A stretch of 64,000 bases of DNA from the NCBI RefSeq assembly GCF_963668165.1, contig NZ_OY764214.1, positions 1 through 64,000 on the forward strand. The letters run 5' to 3'. Position 1 is the stretch's first letter; each line of letters begins with the position of its first letter. Made by a program: the position numbers and the translations under genes. Origin of the DNA: Marispirochaeta sp. (GTDB lineage: Bacteria > Spirochaetota > Spirochaetia > JC444 > Marispirochaetaceae). Shown here piece by piece: positions 25,621 through 33,884 of this stretch. Below the pieces are notes generated by a model that was not told the DNA's origin, made no database searches, and saw only the letters and a list, made by a program, of their open reading frames with translations.

Positions 25621-26372
25621 TGGCCCTTTCCTTTGAGGAGCGGGAATGTCGCAAGGCTGTTCTGGAAGCCGAAGGCTACGGTGTCATTCCCAATGATCAG
25701 TACCGAATCGATATGGAGGACTCTTTCCGGGAGCTTTGGAAACGGGTAGAGGCCTGCACCATGACCGGCATGGAGAGGGGCTACGGCCTTTATCAGGCGG
25801 TGAAATATCTGGAGAAACGAAATATCCCCGGAGAGTTCGTGGAGTGCGGTGTCTGGAAAGGGGGCAGCTGCATGCTGATGATGGGAACCCTTCTGGAACT
25901 CGGCAGGCTGCAAAGAACCATCCGGCTGTATGATACCTTCTGCGGCATGCCGGAGCCGGGGGACGAGGACATTGTCGCCTGGAACCGGCGGCCTGTGCGG
26001 GAAAAATGGGAGAGTGACGGTCTGGCCTCCTGGGCGGTGGGGCTGGATGAGGTCCTGGCGAATCTCGGTACCTTTGACTATCCGCCTGAAAAGATTAAAA
26101 CCATTCCCGGAGATGTGGCGGAAACCCTTGTTACAGATAAACCCGAAAGCATAGCTCTGCTGCGGCTGGATACCGACTGGTACGCCTCTACCTTACTGGA
26201 ACTGGAAATCCTGTACCCCCTGCTTGTTCCCGGAGGGGTACTGGTCATTGATGATTACGGCCATTTTGAAGGGGCCCGCAAGGCTGTGGATGAATACTTT
26301 ACCCGTCCGGATATTGAACCGATTCTGCTCTCCCGCATGGATTATACCGGCCGCATGGGTGTAAAATGTTAA
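25620..26372 (+). CDS. TylF/MycF-type O-methyltransferase
   Basis: A 250-aa SAM-dependent methyltransferase of the macrocin-O-methyltransferase (TylF) family. Signatures are GEFVECGVWKGGSCMLMM for SAM binding, LYDTFCGMPEP, and LRLDTDWYASTLLELEILYP with LVPGGVLVIDDYGHFEGARK near the metal site. TylF itself methylates a sugar hydroxyl on a macrolide; bacterial relatives in non-producers are often tied to surface glycans. It overlaps ligA by one base and is therefore co-translated with it, with no clear functional link. Confidence 0.85.
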   Translation: MALSFEERECRKAVLEAEGYGVIPNDQYRIDMEDSFRELWKRVEACTMTGMERGYGLYQAVKYLEKRNIPGEFVECGVWKGGSCMLMMGTLLELGRLQRTIRLYDTFCGMPEPGDEDIVAWNRRPVREKWESDGLASWAVGLDEVLANLGTFDYPPEKIKTIPGDVAETLVTDKPESIALLRLDTDWYASTLLELEILYPLLVPGGVLVIDDYGHFEGARKAVDEYFTRPDIEPILLSRMDYTGRMGVKC

Positions 26373-26466
26373 TGCGGTGTTTATTCTTTGCCCCTTGACG
26401 ATCCGCCGCTTTTTAAGGACCTTATATGGAGAATATTTCTAACAACAAAATAAGGAGCACTCATAG

Positions 26467-27165
26467 ATGACACGTGAACAGATATTGCAGAACGCCCAGG
26501 TACGGGAACAGAGTATCCTGCGCAACGTTTATGTCTGGATGACCCTCGGCCTTGGCCTTACCGGGGTTATCAGCCTCGGCATGGCTTCCAATCCGAATCT
26601 TGTAATCTCATTCGTTCGCAATCCTCTGCTGTTTTACGGGGCGATAATCGGCGAACTGGTACTGGTTATCTACCTCTCTGCCAGGCTTATGCAGATGAGC
26701 GCCACCGCGGCAACCCTCGGCTTTGCCGGATACGCCGCCCTGAACGGGCTGACGCTCTCGGTAATCTTCCTGGCGTATACCGGACAGAGCATAGCCCAGG
26801 CATTTTTTGTCGCCGGCGGCACCTTCGCCGGTATGAGCATCTGGGCAAGCACTACCCGCCGGGACCTGTCGTCCATCGGAAACTACCTCTTTATGGGACT
26901 TATCGGTCTTGTAGTCGCCATGGTAGCCAATATCTTTTTCAGATCCGACACGTTCTCCCTGCTGATAAGCCTGGTGGGTGTAGCCCTCTTTCTGGGTCTT
27001 ACCGCGTACGATACCCAGATGATCAAGAGCTGGAACCGGCAGTTCGGCTCCTCCATTGATGAAGCGAGCTATATCAAGCTTTCCATAATGGGTGCACTGA
27101 AGCTGTACCTGGACTTTATTAATCTGTTCCTTTTCTTCCTGAGAATCTTCGGACGCCGAAACTGA
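26467..27165 (+). CDS. Bax inhibitor-1 / YccA family membrane protein
   Basis: A 232-aa inner-membrane protein with about seven hydrophobic segments. The family pattern is clear: an N-terminal VYVWMTLGLGLTGVISLG, a central TLGFAGYAALNGLTLS, and a C-terminal FLGLTAYDTQMIK. The C-terminal end IMGALKLYLDFINLFLFFLR is the family tail. Bacterial members act as proton-sensitive calcium leak channels or modulate FtsH, but the role here is unknown. ATG follows AAGGAG. It overlaps the convergent UPF0280 gene by 47 bases. Confidence 0.9.
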   Translation: MTREQILQNAQVREQSILRNVYVWMTLGLGLTGVISLGMASNPNLVISFVRNPLLFYGAIIGELVLVIYLSARLMQMSATAATLGFAGYAALNGLTLSVIFLAYTGQSIAQAFFVAGGTFAGMSIWASTTRRDLSSIGNYLFMGLIGLVVAMVANIFFRSDTFSLLISLVGVALFLGLTAYDTQMIKSWNRQFGSSIDEASYIKLSIMGALKLYLDFINLFLFFLRIFGRRN

Positions 27166-27886
27166 GGGGATGCCGCAGAATCCGGGCCCTGACACGGCTG
27201 TTGTCGCAGGAAATTAGTTCCGGTAATTCTCCTGCCATGGCAACAGAGTCTTCTACAAGTATCAGTACTCCCCGGACTCCCGGGAGATTGGCGATGCGTT
27301 CTGCAGCGGCCCGGGCGCTGGCCGGGTCTTTGCTCAGGTTCCCTGCCAGGGTCGCGGCTGCATCTGCCAGGGAGGCGTTGTCAGCAGTAACTGTGGCCAG
27401 GCTGCAGTTACCAAAGGACCGGGAGTGCCCCATTTGAGACGAGGATGAGCAGAGAGCCAGCGGGGTATCTTCCGCTGAGATCTTGAAGGCTATTTTTCCC
27501 GAGATTTCGTTTTCTCCCCCGTAAATTCCGATATACGCATCCTGCAGCACATTAAGAAAGATATCTCCCCCGTTGTTGATGATGGTATCACTGCATCCCG
27601 CCTCTCTGGCAGCTTCGGCGGCCATCTGGGCCACGGTTCCAGCCACTGCTGCCATCGGCCCCACCCCGACTATCTGCGACGCGGTATGCATGCGTTGTAC
27701 CGGTTCCGGAGGATCTCCGGGGAGTACCTTCAGGGGTTCCAGAGCATGAAGAAACTCAGGGAACTCTTCGATATACCCCTGTATCTGGCGGCGGAGTTTT
27801 TTGACGGTCGCTCTGACAACATCAAAACGCTCTGTGGCAACAATGAACGCCGCCTCCCGGTAGCGGAATTCCGTAAAGGTACGCAT
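27119..27886 (-). CDS. UPF0280 (ApbE-like) family protein
   Basis: A 255-aa protein of UPF0280/COG2122, related to the flavin transferase ApbE. Characteristic parts are VGVGPMAAVAGTVAQMAAEA and CSDTIINNGGDIFLN in the middle, and CSLATVTADNASLADAAATL. Its start codon overlaps the stop of the NIL-ferredoxin gene by one base. COG2122 genes often sit with DUF39 and NIL-ferredoxin genes in anaerobes, where they have been linked to homocysteine synthesis. The last 47 bases overlap the convergent BI-1 gene. Confidence 0.88.
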   Translation of the reverse strand: MRTFTEFRYREAAFIVATERFDVVRATVKKLRRQIQGYIEEFPEFLHALEPLKVLPGDPPEPVQRMHTASQIVGVGPMAAVAGTVAQMAAEAAREAGCSDTIINNGGDIFLNVLQDAYIGIYGGENEISGKIAFKISAEDTPLALCSSSSQMGHSRSFGNCSLATVTADNASLADAAATLAGNLSKDPASARAAAERIANLPGVRGVLILVEDSVAMAGELPELISCDNSRVRARILRHPLSFGVRRFSGRKGTD

Positions 27887-28296
27887 CAGATTATGGAGGA
27901 GCAGGCACCGTAGGGGCAGTTCTCAATACAGCTTAAGCATTCCACACATTTTGAATCGTCGAAGGTCACCGTCCTGTCACCGTTATCGGTAAAGTGAAGG
28001 GCATCGGTGGGGCAGTGGGGAATGCAGTTGCCGCAGGAGACGCAGAGCGTCTCGTCCCAGCGCAGACCCTTCTGGTGCTCCCGTACTTCGATTTGAAGCT
28101 CTTTTACCCAGTCGATTCCCCGGGCGATATCCTCATCGGTGCCGGTCAGGTCCAGAACGAGAAATCCCTCCTCATCGGGGGTTACCTTTGCCCGAAAGAT
28201 GTTGATGATCAGGTTGTAGTCCTTTACCAGGTGGTAAACAATCGGTTTCTCTGTTTCGCACCGGGGAAAATAGAGCATCAGCCGTTTGGTTGTCAT
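27886..28296 (-). CDS. NIL-domain ferredoxin (homocysteine biosynthesis partner)
   Basis: A 136-aa protein with an N-terminal NIL domain (KRLMLYFPRCETEKPIVYHL, about residues 4-23) and a C-terminal 2x[4Fe-4S] ferredoxin (CVSCGNCIPHCPTDAL and CVECLSCIENCPYGAC). The start at 28296 is chosen because its ATG overlaps the DUF39 stop (TGATG); the upstream part of the same frame lies within DUF39. In methanogens the DUF39 protein and this ferredoxin together make homocysteine from aspartate semialdehyde and sulfide. Confidence 0.9.
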   Translation of the reverse strand: MTTKRLMLYFPRCETEKPIVYHLVKDYNLIINIFRAKVTPDEEGFLVLDLTGTDEDIARGIDWVKELQIEVREHQKGLRWDETLCVSCGNCIPHCPTDALHFTDNGDRTVTFDDSKCVECLSCIENCPYGACSSII

Positions 28297-29549
28297 CAGC
28301 GGACTCCTTGCCCGGCGGCGGGCATCGGGGAGCTGCTTCCGTGCAGCGGAAGCGGCGCGGCCGGGGAATTGACGGTGAACTCTCCGTTCCGTATGCGGTC
28401 GGCCAGGATATTCGCCGCTTTTACGGCCTTGGCGTATGAGGAGAGACTGCCTGTCTCCACAGTACGTCCGAAGAGCTGAATCTCTCCGCGGCGCAGGTCG
28501 GCATAGCTTACGCGGGTAAGCACCTTGCCGGTATTCTTCGGGTAATCCACAGCATAGTCGATTACCGGTGCTATGATCTCTTCGTCCTTTACCGTGCACC
28601 ATTTGAGCACTTCGGGACTGGTAATGGGAATCGGAATGGACACCCCAAGGGCAAGGCTTACGCCGTAACCCTTGATGGAGACCCCTCTCACAAACTCAGG
28701 GTCCATCTGCTTAAGGTCCGCCGTTAAACCCAGGGTACCAGCACCGTCGATGGGGACTCCGTTTTCGCCTCGCGGGGCGTCCGGGCTGTGCTGGGTTCCC
28801 GGGGCGTAGACGATTCCCGGAGCACCGGCCAGCCACACCTTGCTGCCGATGCCGATGGAACGGTAGAAGGGGTCATTCAGCAGGGGACTCAGCTGCCCCG
28901 CTGAGGAGTATCCAATGGAGCCGAAATTCGGTTTAAGAGCCCCCAGATAGGTATGGATCAGCTTTTCCGAGGAGTTGACCGCGGCGTTATAATTCTGGTA
29001 GCAGTTGCGGGGGTTGGTCATGACTGCCTGGTTTATCTCCGCCAGGCTGAACTCGCTGCGGACCTCGCGCAGCGGATAGTCGTCTGTGCCGTAGGACCGG
29101 GCGTAGAGTTGGACCTTCTCTCCCCGGACCAGTTTTTCTATAACATGACCGCCGCCGAAGCGGAACTCTCCCGGGTAGTACAGGTTGGCAGGATCGTTGA
29201 CCTGCAGCTGGGTTGCCCCAAGGTAGAGGTCCACGGCAGCGATTCCCGAGTAGACCTCCACGTCGTCTATCCATGCCTGGGTTATACGGATCTTCGGCCT
29301 GGAGTGGCCCAGGTTTATGAAAACCCCGGAGGAGCACATGGGGCCGAAGGTGGCGGTGGTAACCACGTCGATCTCCCTGGCAGCTTCTGCAAGGCCCTTC
29401 TTTTCTACATAGCCGATAACCTCTTCGGCGGTCATTACCACAGCTGTACGGGATTCGATTTTTCTGTTGATATCGTCAATGCTTTTCAGCTGGTTTTCTG
29501 CCCGCGCTTGTGTGTTTTTCATTACCTGTCCTTTTTTATCCTTATTCAA
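28296..29549 (-). CDS. homocysteine biosynthesis protein (DUF39/HcyBio)
   Basis: A 417-aa DUF39 protein. Recognised segments include ATFGPMCSSGVFINLGHSRP, QVNDPANLYYPGEFRFGGGH, NYNAAVNSSEKLIHTYLGAL and IGIGSKVWLAGAPGIVYAPG. Established for archaeal homologues: with the NIL-ferredoxin it incorporates sulfide into an aspartate-semialdehyde-derived backbone to give homocysteine, bypassing O-acetyl- or O-succinylhomoserine. The first codons overlap the SMP-30 gene by 8 bases. The usable start may be the ATG ten codons in (MKNTQARAE). Confidence 0.9.
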   Translation of the reverse strand: MNKDKKGQVMKNTQARAENQLKSIDDINRKIESRTAVVMTAEEVIGYVEKKGLAEAAREIDVVTTATFGPMCSSGVFINLGHSRPKIRITQAWIDDVEVYSGIAAVDLYLGATQLQVNDPANLYYPGEFRFGGGHVIEKLVRGEKVQLYARSYGTDDYPLREVRSEFSLAEINQAVMTNPRNCYQNYNAAVNSSEKLIHTYLGALKPNFGSIGYSSAGQLSPLLNDPFYRSIGIGSKVWLAGAPGIVYAPGTQHSPDAPRGENGVPIDGAGTLGLTADLKQMDPEFVRGVSIKGYGVSLALGVSIPIPITSPEVLKWCTVKDEEIIAPVIDYAVDYPKNTGKVLTRVSYADLRRGEIQLFGRTVETGSLSSYAKAVKAANILADRIRNGEFTVNSPAAPLPLHGSSSPMPAAGQGVR

Positions 29550-30435
29550 TCCTTACTCTGTCCTTTGTAACGATAGCTGGGAGCCCCGCTGACCCCGGGT
29601 TCAAAGGCGAAAACACCGCCGGATTCAGGATACTCCCTGAGTCCATCGGGTCCATACCCTGCCGGGCGGTGGTAACAAACAGGGTCGCGTGGTCTTTTCC
29701 TCCGAAACAGCAGGAGGTTACGTGGGGTGCGGGGATTTTAACCTGTTCCAGCATCTTCCCAGTCTCGGGATTCCATCTGGCAACGCAGGCCCCCCGATAA
29801 AAAGCAATCCACAGCATACCTTCGTCATCGATGGTCATACCGTCGGGGCTTCCCAAATTCGCGGGAGTGGAAAAGACAATTCTGGGGCTGGAAATATCTC
29901 CGCTTTCCAGCTCGTAGGCAAAGGCGACAACGCATTTTGTCGGAGTGTCGATATAGAACATCAGTGAACGGTTCAAGTCCCAGGCAAGGCCGTTGGATAC
30001 GGTTACTCCCTCTACTCTGCGGGTTATGGCCCCCTTTTCATCCAGGCAGTAGAGGGCAGCCGTACCGGTGGTGCGGCTCAAAGACATGGTTCCCGCCCAG
30101 AATCTGCCGGCGGGATCACATTTTCCGTCATTAAAACGGCTGTCCGGGTTATCCGCTTCGGGAGCTGCCAGTACCGCTGGTTTAGAGCCGTCACCGGGGA
30201 TTTTAAGGAACCCCGTCTCTCCGGCGGCGATCAGGTCTCCGGCAGAATCCAGTACAGCGGCCCCGATCTTCTGCCCCGCTGTAATGACGGTGTCTGTTCC
30301 CCTCTCCGGGTCGCTGCGGTGGACCTCTCCGGCATTTATGTTTACCCAATAAAGATGCTGATCCTTGTTATCCCAGAAAGGTCCCTCTCCCAGGTCCGCC
30401 CGGGAATCGAGGATTGTACGCACTATATATTTCAT
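29542..30435 (-). CDS. SMP-30/gluconolactonase-family hydrolase
   Basis: A 297-aa six-bladed beta-propeller of the SMP-30/LRE family, whose members are metal-dependent lactonases. The likely metal ligands are in ADLGEGPFWD (Glu near residue 17), VSNGLAWDL (Asn near 145) and GSPDGMTIDDEGMLWIAF (Asp near 195). It is the first gene of the operon that continues with DUF39, ferredoxin and UPF0280, overlapping DUF39 by 8 bases. A lactonase is not an expected part of homocysteine synthesis, so the link may only be transcriptional. Confidence 0.85.
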   Translation of the reverse strand: MKYIVRTILDSRADLGEGPFWDNKDQHLYWVNINAGEVHRSDPERGTDTVITAGQKIGAAVLDSAGDLIAAGETGFLKIPGDGSKPAVLAAPEADNPDSRFNDGKCDPAGRFWAGTMSLSRTTGTAALYCLDEKGAITRRVEGVTVSNGLAWDLNRSLMFYIDTPTKCVVAFAYELESGDISSPRIVFSTPANLGSPDGMTIDDEGMLWIAFYRGACVARWNPETGKMLEQVKIPAPHVTSCCFGGKDHATLFVTTARQGMDPMDSGSILNPAVFSPLNPGSAGLPAIVTKDRVRIE

Positions 30436-30572
30436 TCCCCTATGGTAAAAACTTGTATCCTTCTTGTCAAAGCCCGATACGCTTCTTGCCGGTGCATATT
30501 CGCGAAATATTCACATGGATTGAGATACGGCTCTTGCCCCGGGGGGCAGGGAACCGTACTATTGGTCATAGC

Positions 30573-32054
30573 ATGAAACTCTTCACAAACGCCCGCTTTC
30601 ATTCCATGGATGCCCCGGATGACAGCTATTTTGCTCTGTTGGAGTGCAACGGGTTCATAGAAGAACTCTACCGCCGACCTGAGGATATTCCCGGCGCTGC
30701 GGATGCTGAGATAATCGATCTTGACGGTGCCTGGGTGTATCCGGGGTTTACCGATACCCATACTCATGCCTTCGACGGCGGTCTTTATTCCCTCTGCCTG
30801 GATCTGGGCCGTTGCAGCAGTCTCAGGGAGGTTCTGGAAGCCCTGGCGGAGATCCGGCCTTTGGGAGGACTTGCCTTTGCCTGGAACCTGGACATTCACA
30901 GGATTACTGAAGGGCGCTTCCCGGATATTGAAGAACTCGACAGAGTTCTGCCGGATATCCCTCTTATTGTGAAGCGGGTGGACGGTCACTCCTGTATAGT
31001 AAACAGCGCTGCTCTTAAGGCGATTCCCTGGAGAAGCGGCAGAGCCCCGGACAGCTTTCCCTTGACCAGGGAGGTCAGCCGGGAGGCTTCGGCCTGGTTC
31101 CAGAGCATGGTAGACGAGGAGGGGATCCTTTCCGCCTATGATTCTGCTGGTAAAACAGCAATAAAAGCGGGACTCACGAGGGTCCATACCATGGTGGGCG
31201 ACGGCGGCCGGGACCCGCGGCATTTTGAACTGCTGCGGGACAACCTGGACCGCTTTGGGGTCGATTTTGTTCCCTATCCCCAGATAAGCGATGTCAGGAA
31301 AGCCCTGGAGCTGGGATCTCCCCGGGTCGGGGGCTGTCTGCTCAGTGACGGCTCTATCGGCAGTCATACAGCAGCTTTGAATTCCCCCTACGCCGATCGC
31401 CCGGACAGCAGCGGGGAGCTCTATCAGGATGACGGCCACTGGTACCGGTTTATCCGGGACGCCCACCGGGCGGGACTGCAGGCCTGTGTACATGCCATAG
31501 GGGAGGCGGCGGTAGAGCAGATAGCCGGGGTGTTGAAGCGGGTCTACACGGAGGACCCCAAAGCTCTGCGGCATCAGATCATCCATTGCGAGATGGTCAG
31601 CAACAGGAGCCTGGAGCTTCTTCAGGGACTTCCGGCGGCGGCTCCGGTACAGCCGGCTTTTGACGCCCTCTGGGGAGGCCCGGGAGGATTGTACGAAAAA
31701 CATCTTGGAAGGGAGCGGCTGGACCGATGCAACCGCTATGCATCTTTATCGCGCGCTGGAGTGCTGGTGACCGGCGGATCGGACTGGTACATAACACCCC
31801 TGGATCCTTTGGGAGGAATACGGGCCGCTGTCAAGCTCTCCAATACAGCGGAAAGACTCTCAATCTTTGATGCCCTTCGACTGTATACGGTAAACGCTGC
31901 GAAGCTTATTGGCATGGAAGCCCGGCAGGGATACCTGCGCAAAGGCTATGAATGCGACCTGAGTATTGTCTCCGGTCCGGCGGAAATCGAAGAAAGCAGG
32001 ATAATTGGGGTAGTGAATAAGGGAAAACTCCTGTTCCTGTCTGAGCGGGCTTGA
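30573..32054 (+). CDS. amidohydrolase family 3 (YtcJ-like)
   Basis: A 493-aa metal-dependent hydrolase of the YtcJ/amidohydrolase-3 group. Start at ATG 30573 (MKLFTNARFHSMDAPDD), because the 53 residues upstream in frame are not family-like and overlap the divergent SMP-30 start. Motifs: PGFTDTHTHAFDGGLYSL with the HxH metal pair, LIVKRVDGHSCIVNSAAL, LSDGSIGSHTAAL, ACVHAIGEAAVEQI, and GGSDWYITPLDPLGGI. The real substrate of this group is mostly unknown. The upstream 137 bases are shared with the divergent SMP-30 gene. Confidence 0.85.
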   Translation: MKLFTNARFHSMDAPDDSYFALLECNGFIEELYRRPEDIPGAADAEIIDLDGAWVYPGFTDTHTHAFDGGLYSLCLDLGRCSSLREVLEALAEIRPLGGLAFAWNLDIHRITEGRFPDIEELDRVLPDIPLIVKRVDGHSCIVNSAALKAIPWRSGRAPDSFPLTREVSREASAWFQSMVDEEGILSAYDSAGKTAIKAGLTRVHTMVGDGGRDPRHFELLRDNLDRFGVDFVPYPQISDVRKALELGSPRVGGCLLSDGSIGSHTAALNSPYADRPDSSGELYQDDGHWYRFIRDAHRAGLQACVHAIGEAAVEQIAGVLKRVYTEDPKALRHQIIHCEMVSNRSLELLQGLPAAAPVQPAFDALWGGPGGLYEKHLGRERLDRCNRYASLSRAGVLVTGGSDWYITPLDPLGGIRAAVKLSNTAERLSIFDALRLYTVNAAKLIGMEARQGYLRKGYECDLSIVSGPAEIEESRIIGVVNKGKLLFLSERA

Positions 32055-32138
32055 ATTTTTCCTTATCATCGTTAGAATTATTAATCAGACACCCTGGGTG
32101 GTGTATCAAAATAATGGCAGACAGCGGGGGTAAATGAT

Positions 32139-32580
32139 TTGAAAACCAAGATGGACTTTCCCTCTATAAATCAGAAGGATCCCGAAGGAATCGGCCCCGA
32201 CGGCAAACCTTACCGGGTCATGATTGTAGACGACTCGATGTTTGTAAAAAAGCAGCTTGGGCAGATCCTTACCTCCGAAGGCTTTGAAGTTATTGCTACC
32301 GCCGGAACGGGCAAGGAAGCCCCTTGAAATCTACCAGGAGAAGCAGAAAAGCATCGATCTGATTACCATGGATATTACCATGCCGGTAATGGACGGAGTT
32401 ACCGCCCTGGAACGGATTATGGCGTTTGACAAGGACGCAAAGATCATTATGGTCAGTGCCCTGGGAAAGCAGGACCTGGTCAAGAAATCCTTTCTGCTGG
32501 GAGCTAAAAACTACATTGTAAAACCCCTGGACCGCAAGAAAGTGCTGGAGCGGATCAGCAGGGTAATGCAGGGGCTCTAA
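32139..32580 (+). CDS. CheY-like response regulator (one apparent frameshift)
   Basis: A single receiver domain, about 147 aa. The phosphoacceptor site is Asp in DLITMDITMPVMDG; the acidic pair is in VMIVDDSMFVKKQL, the Thr/Ser switch is MVSALGK and the conserved Lys is in NYIVKPLD. There is no output domain, so it would act by protein contact as CheY does. A C4 run at 32321-32324 breaks the frame; with C3 it reads GKEALEIYQEK. The TTG start is taken because GGGGG lies seven bases upstream; an ATG at 32151 is possible. Confidence 0.85.
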
Positions 32581-32801
32581 ATGCCGGATAACATCTTCCG
32601 CTGAACGGGGGAAGGCCTGTCTCTTCGCGGGAAAATACCCCATATTGCATTACAATTCCATTATGGCTGATGAAATAGTAAAATTGTTCATGTTTTAAGA
32701 AGTTTCGTCTCTTTACGGCAGGAAATTCCGGCTCCATACTGCTATACGATTTGAACAGGCAATGTTGTGACTCATCTTTTTTTAGCAAGGAGGCAGATGA
32801 A
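32581..32801. other. 221-bp intergenic stretch, nothing recognised
   Basis: Between the response regulator and the UroD-like gene. It is AT-richer than its surroundings in its second half and holds the AAGGAGG ribosome binding site of the next gene at its end. I see no convincing promoter, terminator or riboswitch. Confidence 0.4.
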
Positions 32802-33836
32802 ATGTTACCGGAACAATGGAATACCCTGAAGAGACTTATCCGGGGAGAAGAAACAAAAGTCAATACCGCTTTAATCGTGGACAGTCCCTGGATACCTCCG
32901 TTTCTTAATATCTCCACCGCGGAGTATCTGAAGAATCCGACTCTGCACTTTCAATCCAACATGAAGATTATCCGGGAGTATCCCGAGATCATCTTTTTTC
33001 CCGGTTTCTGGGTAGAGATGGGAATGGCTGCCGAGCCCTCCGGCTACGGCACACCGGTGGAGTATTACGACAATCAGCCTCCTACAATAAAGCACATAAT
33101 AGAGGATATCAGCGAAATTGACCGTCTGAAGCAGCCCAACCCGGCCAGGGATGGACTGATGCCGGATATCCTGAAGCGCTACAAGGAGCTGCGCCCTCTG
33201 GTTCGGGCGGAAGGTATGGATATCAATATTATTGCCGCCCGGGGGCCTATGACCCTGGCTTCACATTTAATGGGGGTAACCAATTTCCTGGTGGGACTCA
33301 AAACAGAACCCGAATTGACTCACCGTCTTATGAAAATGACAACGGAAACTGTCATTCAGTGGCTGAAAGCACAGGCGGAGGTTCTACCCGAGGTGCAGGG
33401 CATTTTTGTTCTGGACGACATAATGGGATTCCTGTGCGATGAGGATTACCTGGAGTTTGCTCATGACTATTTTAAGGAGATATTTTCTCTGCCGGCAGAG
33501 CTTAAAGTACTCCATAACGATACTCCCAACCCGGTTTCTTTCAAGTATCTTACAGATCTTGGGATTGATATGTTCAATTTTTCTCACCAGGTACCCATTC
33601 CGGATTTGCGGCAGCTTGTGGGAGACAAAATCGTTCTGATGGGGAACATCTCTCCTCTGGATATCATGGTAAACGGCAGCGAGGAAGAGGTCTACGCGGC
33701 CGCGAACACCTGTATTCAGCAGAACGGAGGGAATCCCCGATTTCTGCTCTCCGCCGGCGGCGGAGTTTCCATGGGAACTCCGGAATCTACCTTGAAAGGC
33801 ATTATACGGGCGATAAACGACGCAAACAGGGAATAA
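32802..33836 (+). CDS. uroporphyrinogen decarboxylase (UroD)-fold protein
   Basis: A 344-aa protein of the UroD/MtaA/CmuA superfamily. The start is the ATG behind AAGGAGG. Family parts are NIIAARGPMTLASHLMGVTN, VQGIFVLDDIMGFLCDEDYL, and the C-terminal VLMGNISPLDIMVNGSEEEV and GGGVSMGTPESTLKGIIRAI. In methylcobamide:CoM methyltransferases of this fold zinc is held by an HxC pair and a later Cys; here the places read LHNDTPN and SAGGGVS, so those ligands are missing. No corrinoid protein is adjacent. Probably neither a haem enzyme nor a classical methyltransferase; the substrate is unknown. Confidence 0.82.
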   Translation: MLPEQWNTLKRLIRGEETKVNTALIVDSPWIPPFLNISTAEYLKNPTLHFQSNMKIIREYPEIIFFPGFWVEMGMAAEPSGYGTPVEYYDNQPPTIKHIIEDISEIDRLKQPNPARDGLMPDILKRYKELRPLVRAEGMDINIIAARGPMTLASHLMGVTNFLVGLKTEPELTHRLMKMTTETVIQWLKAQAEVLPEVQGIFVLDDIMGFLCDEDYLEFAHDYFKEIFSLPAELKVLHNDTPNPVSFKYLTDLGIDMFNFSHQVPIPDLRQLVGDKIVLMGNISPLDIMVNGSEEEVYAAANTCIQQNGGNPRFLLSAGGGVSMGTPESTLKGIIRAINDANRE

Positions 33837-33884
33837 AACACAGGTCTGTAGACAGAAGGAACATCGCGCTTGTATATTGCATGA

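Noticed and set aside
32055-32138. ACACC-CTGGGT-GGTGT dyad before the response regulator as an operator
   Set aside because: Short, single occurrence, no promoter next to it and no matching site elsewhere in the window.
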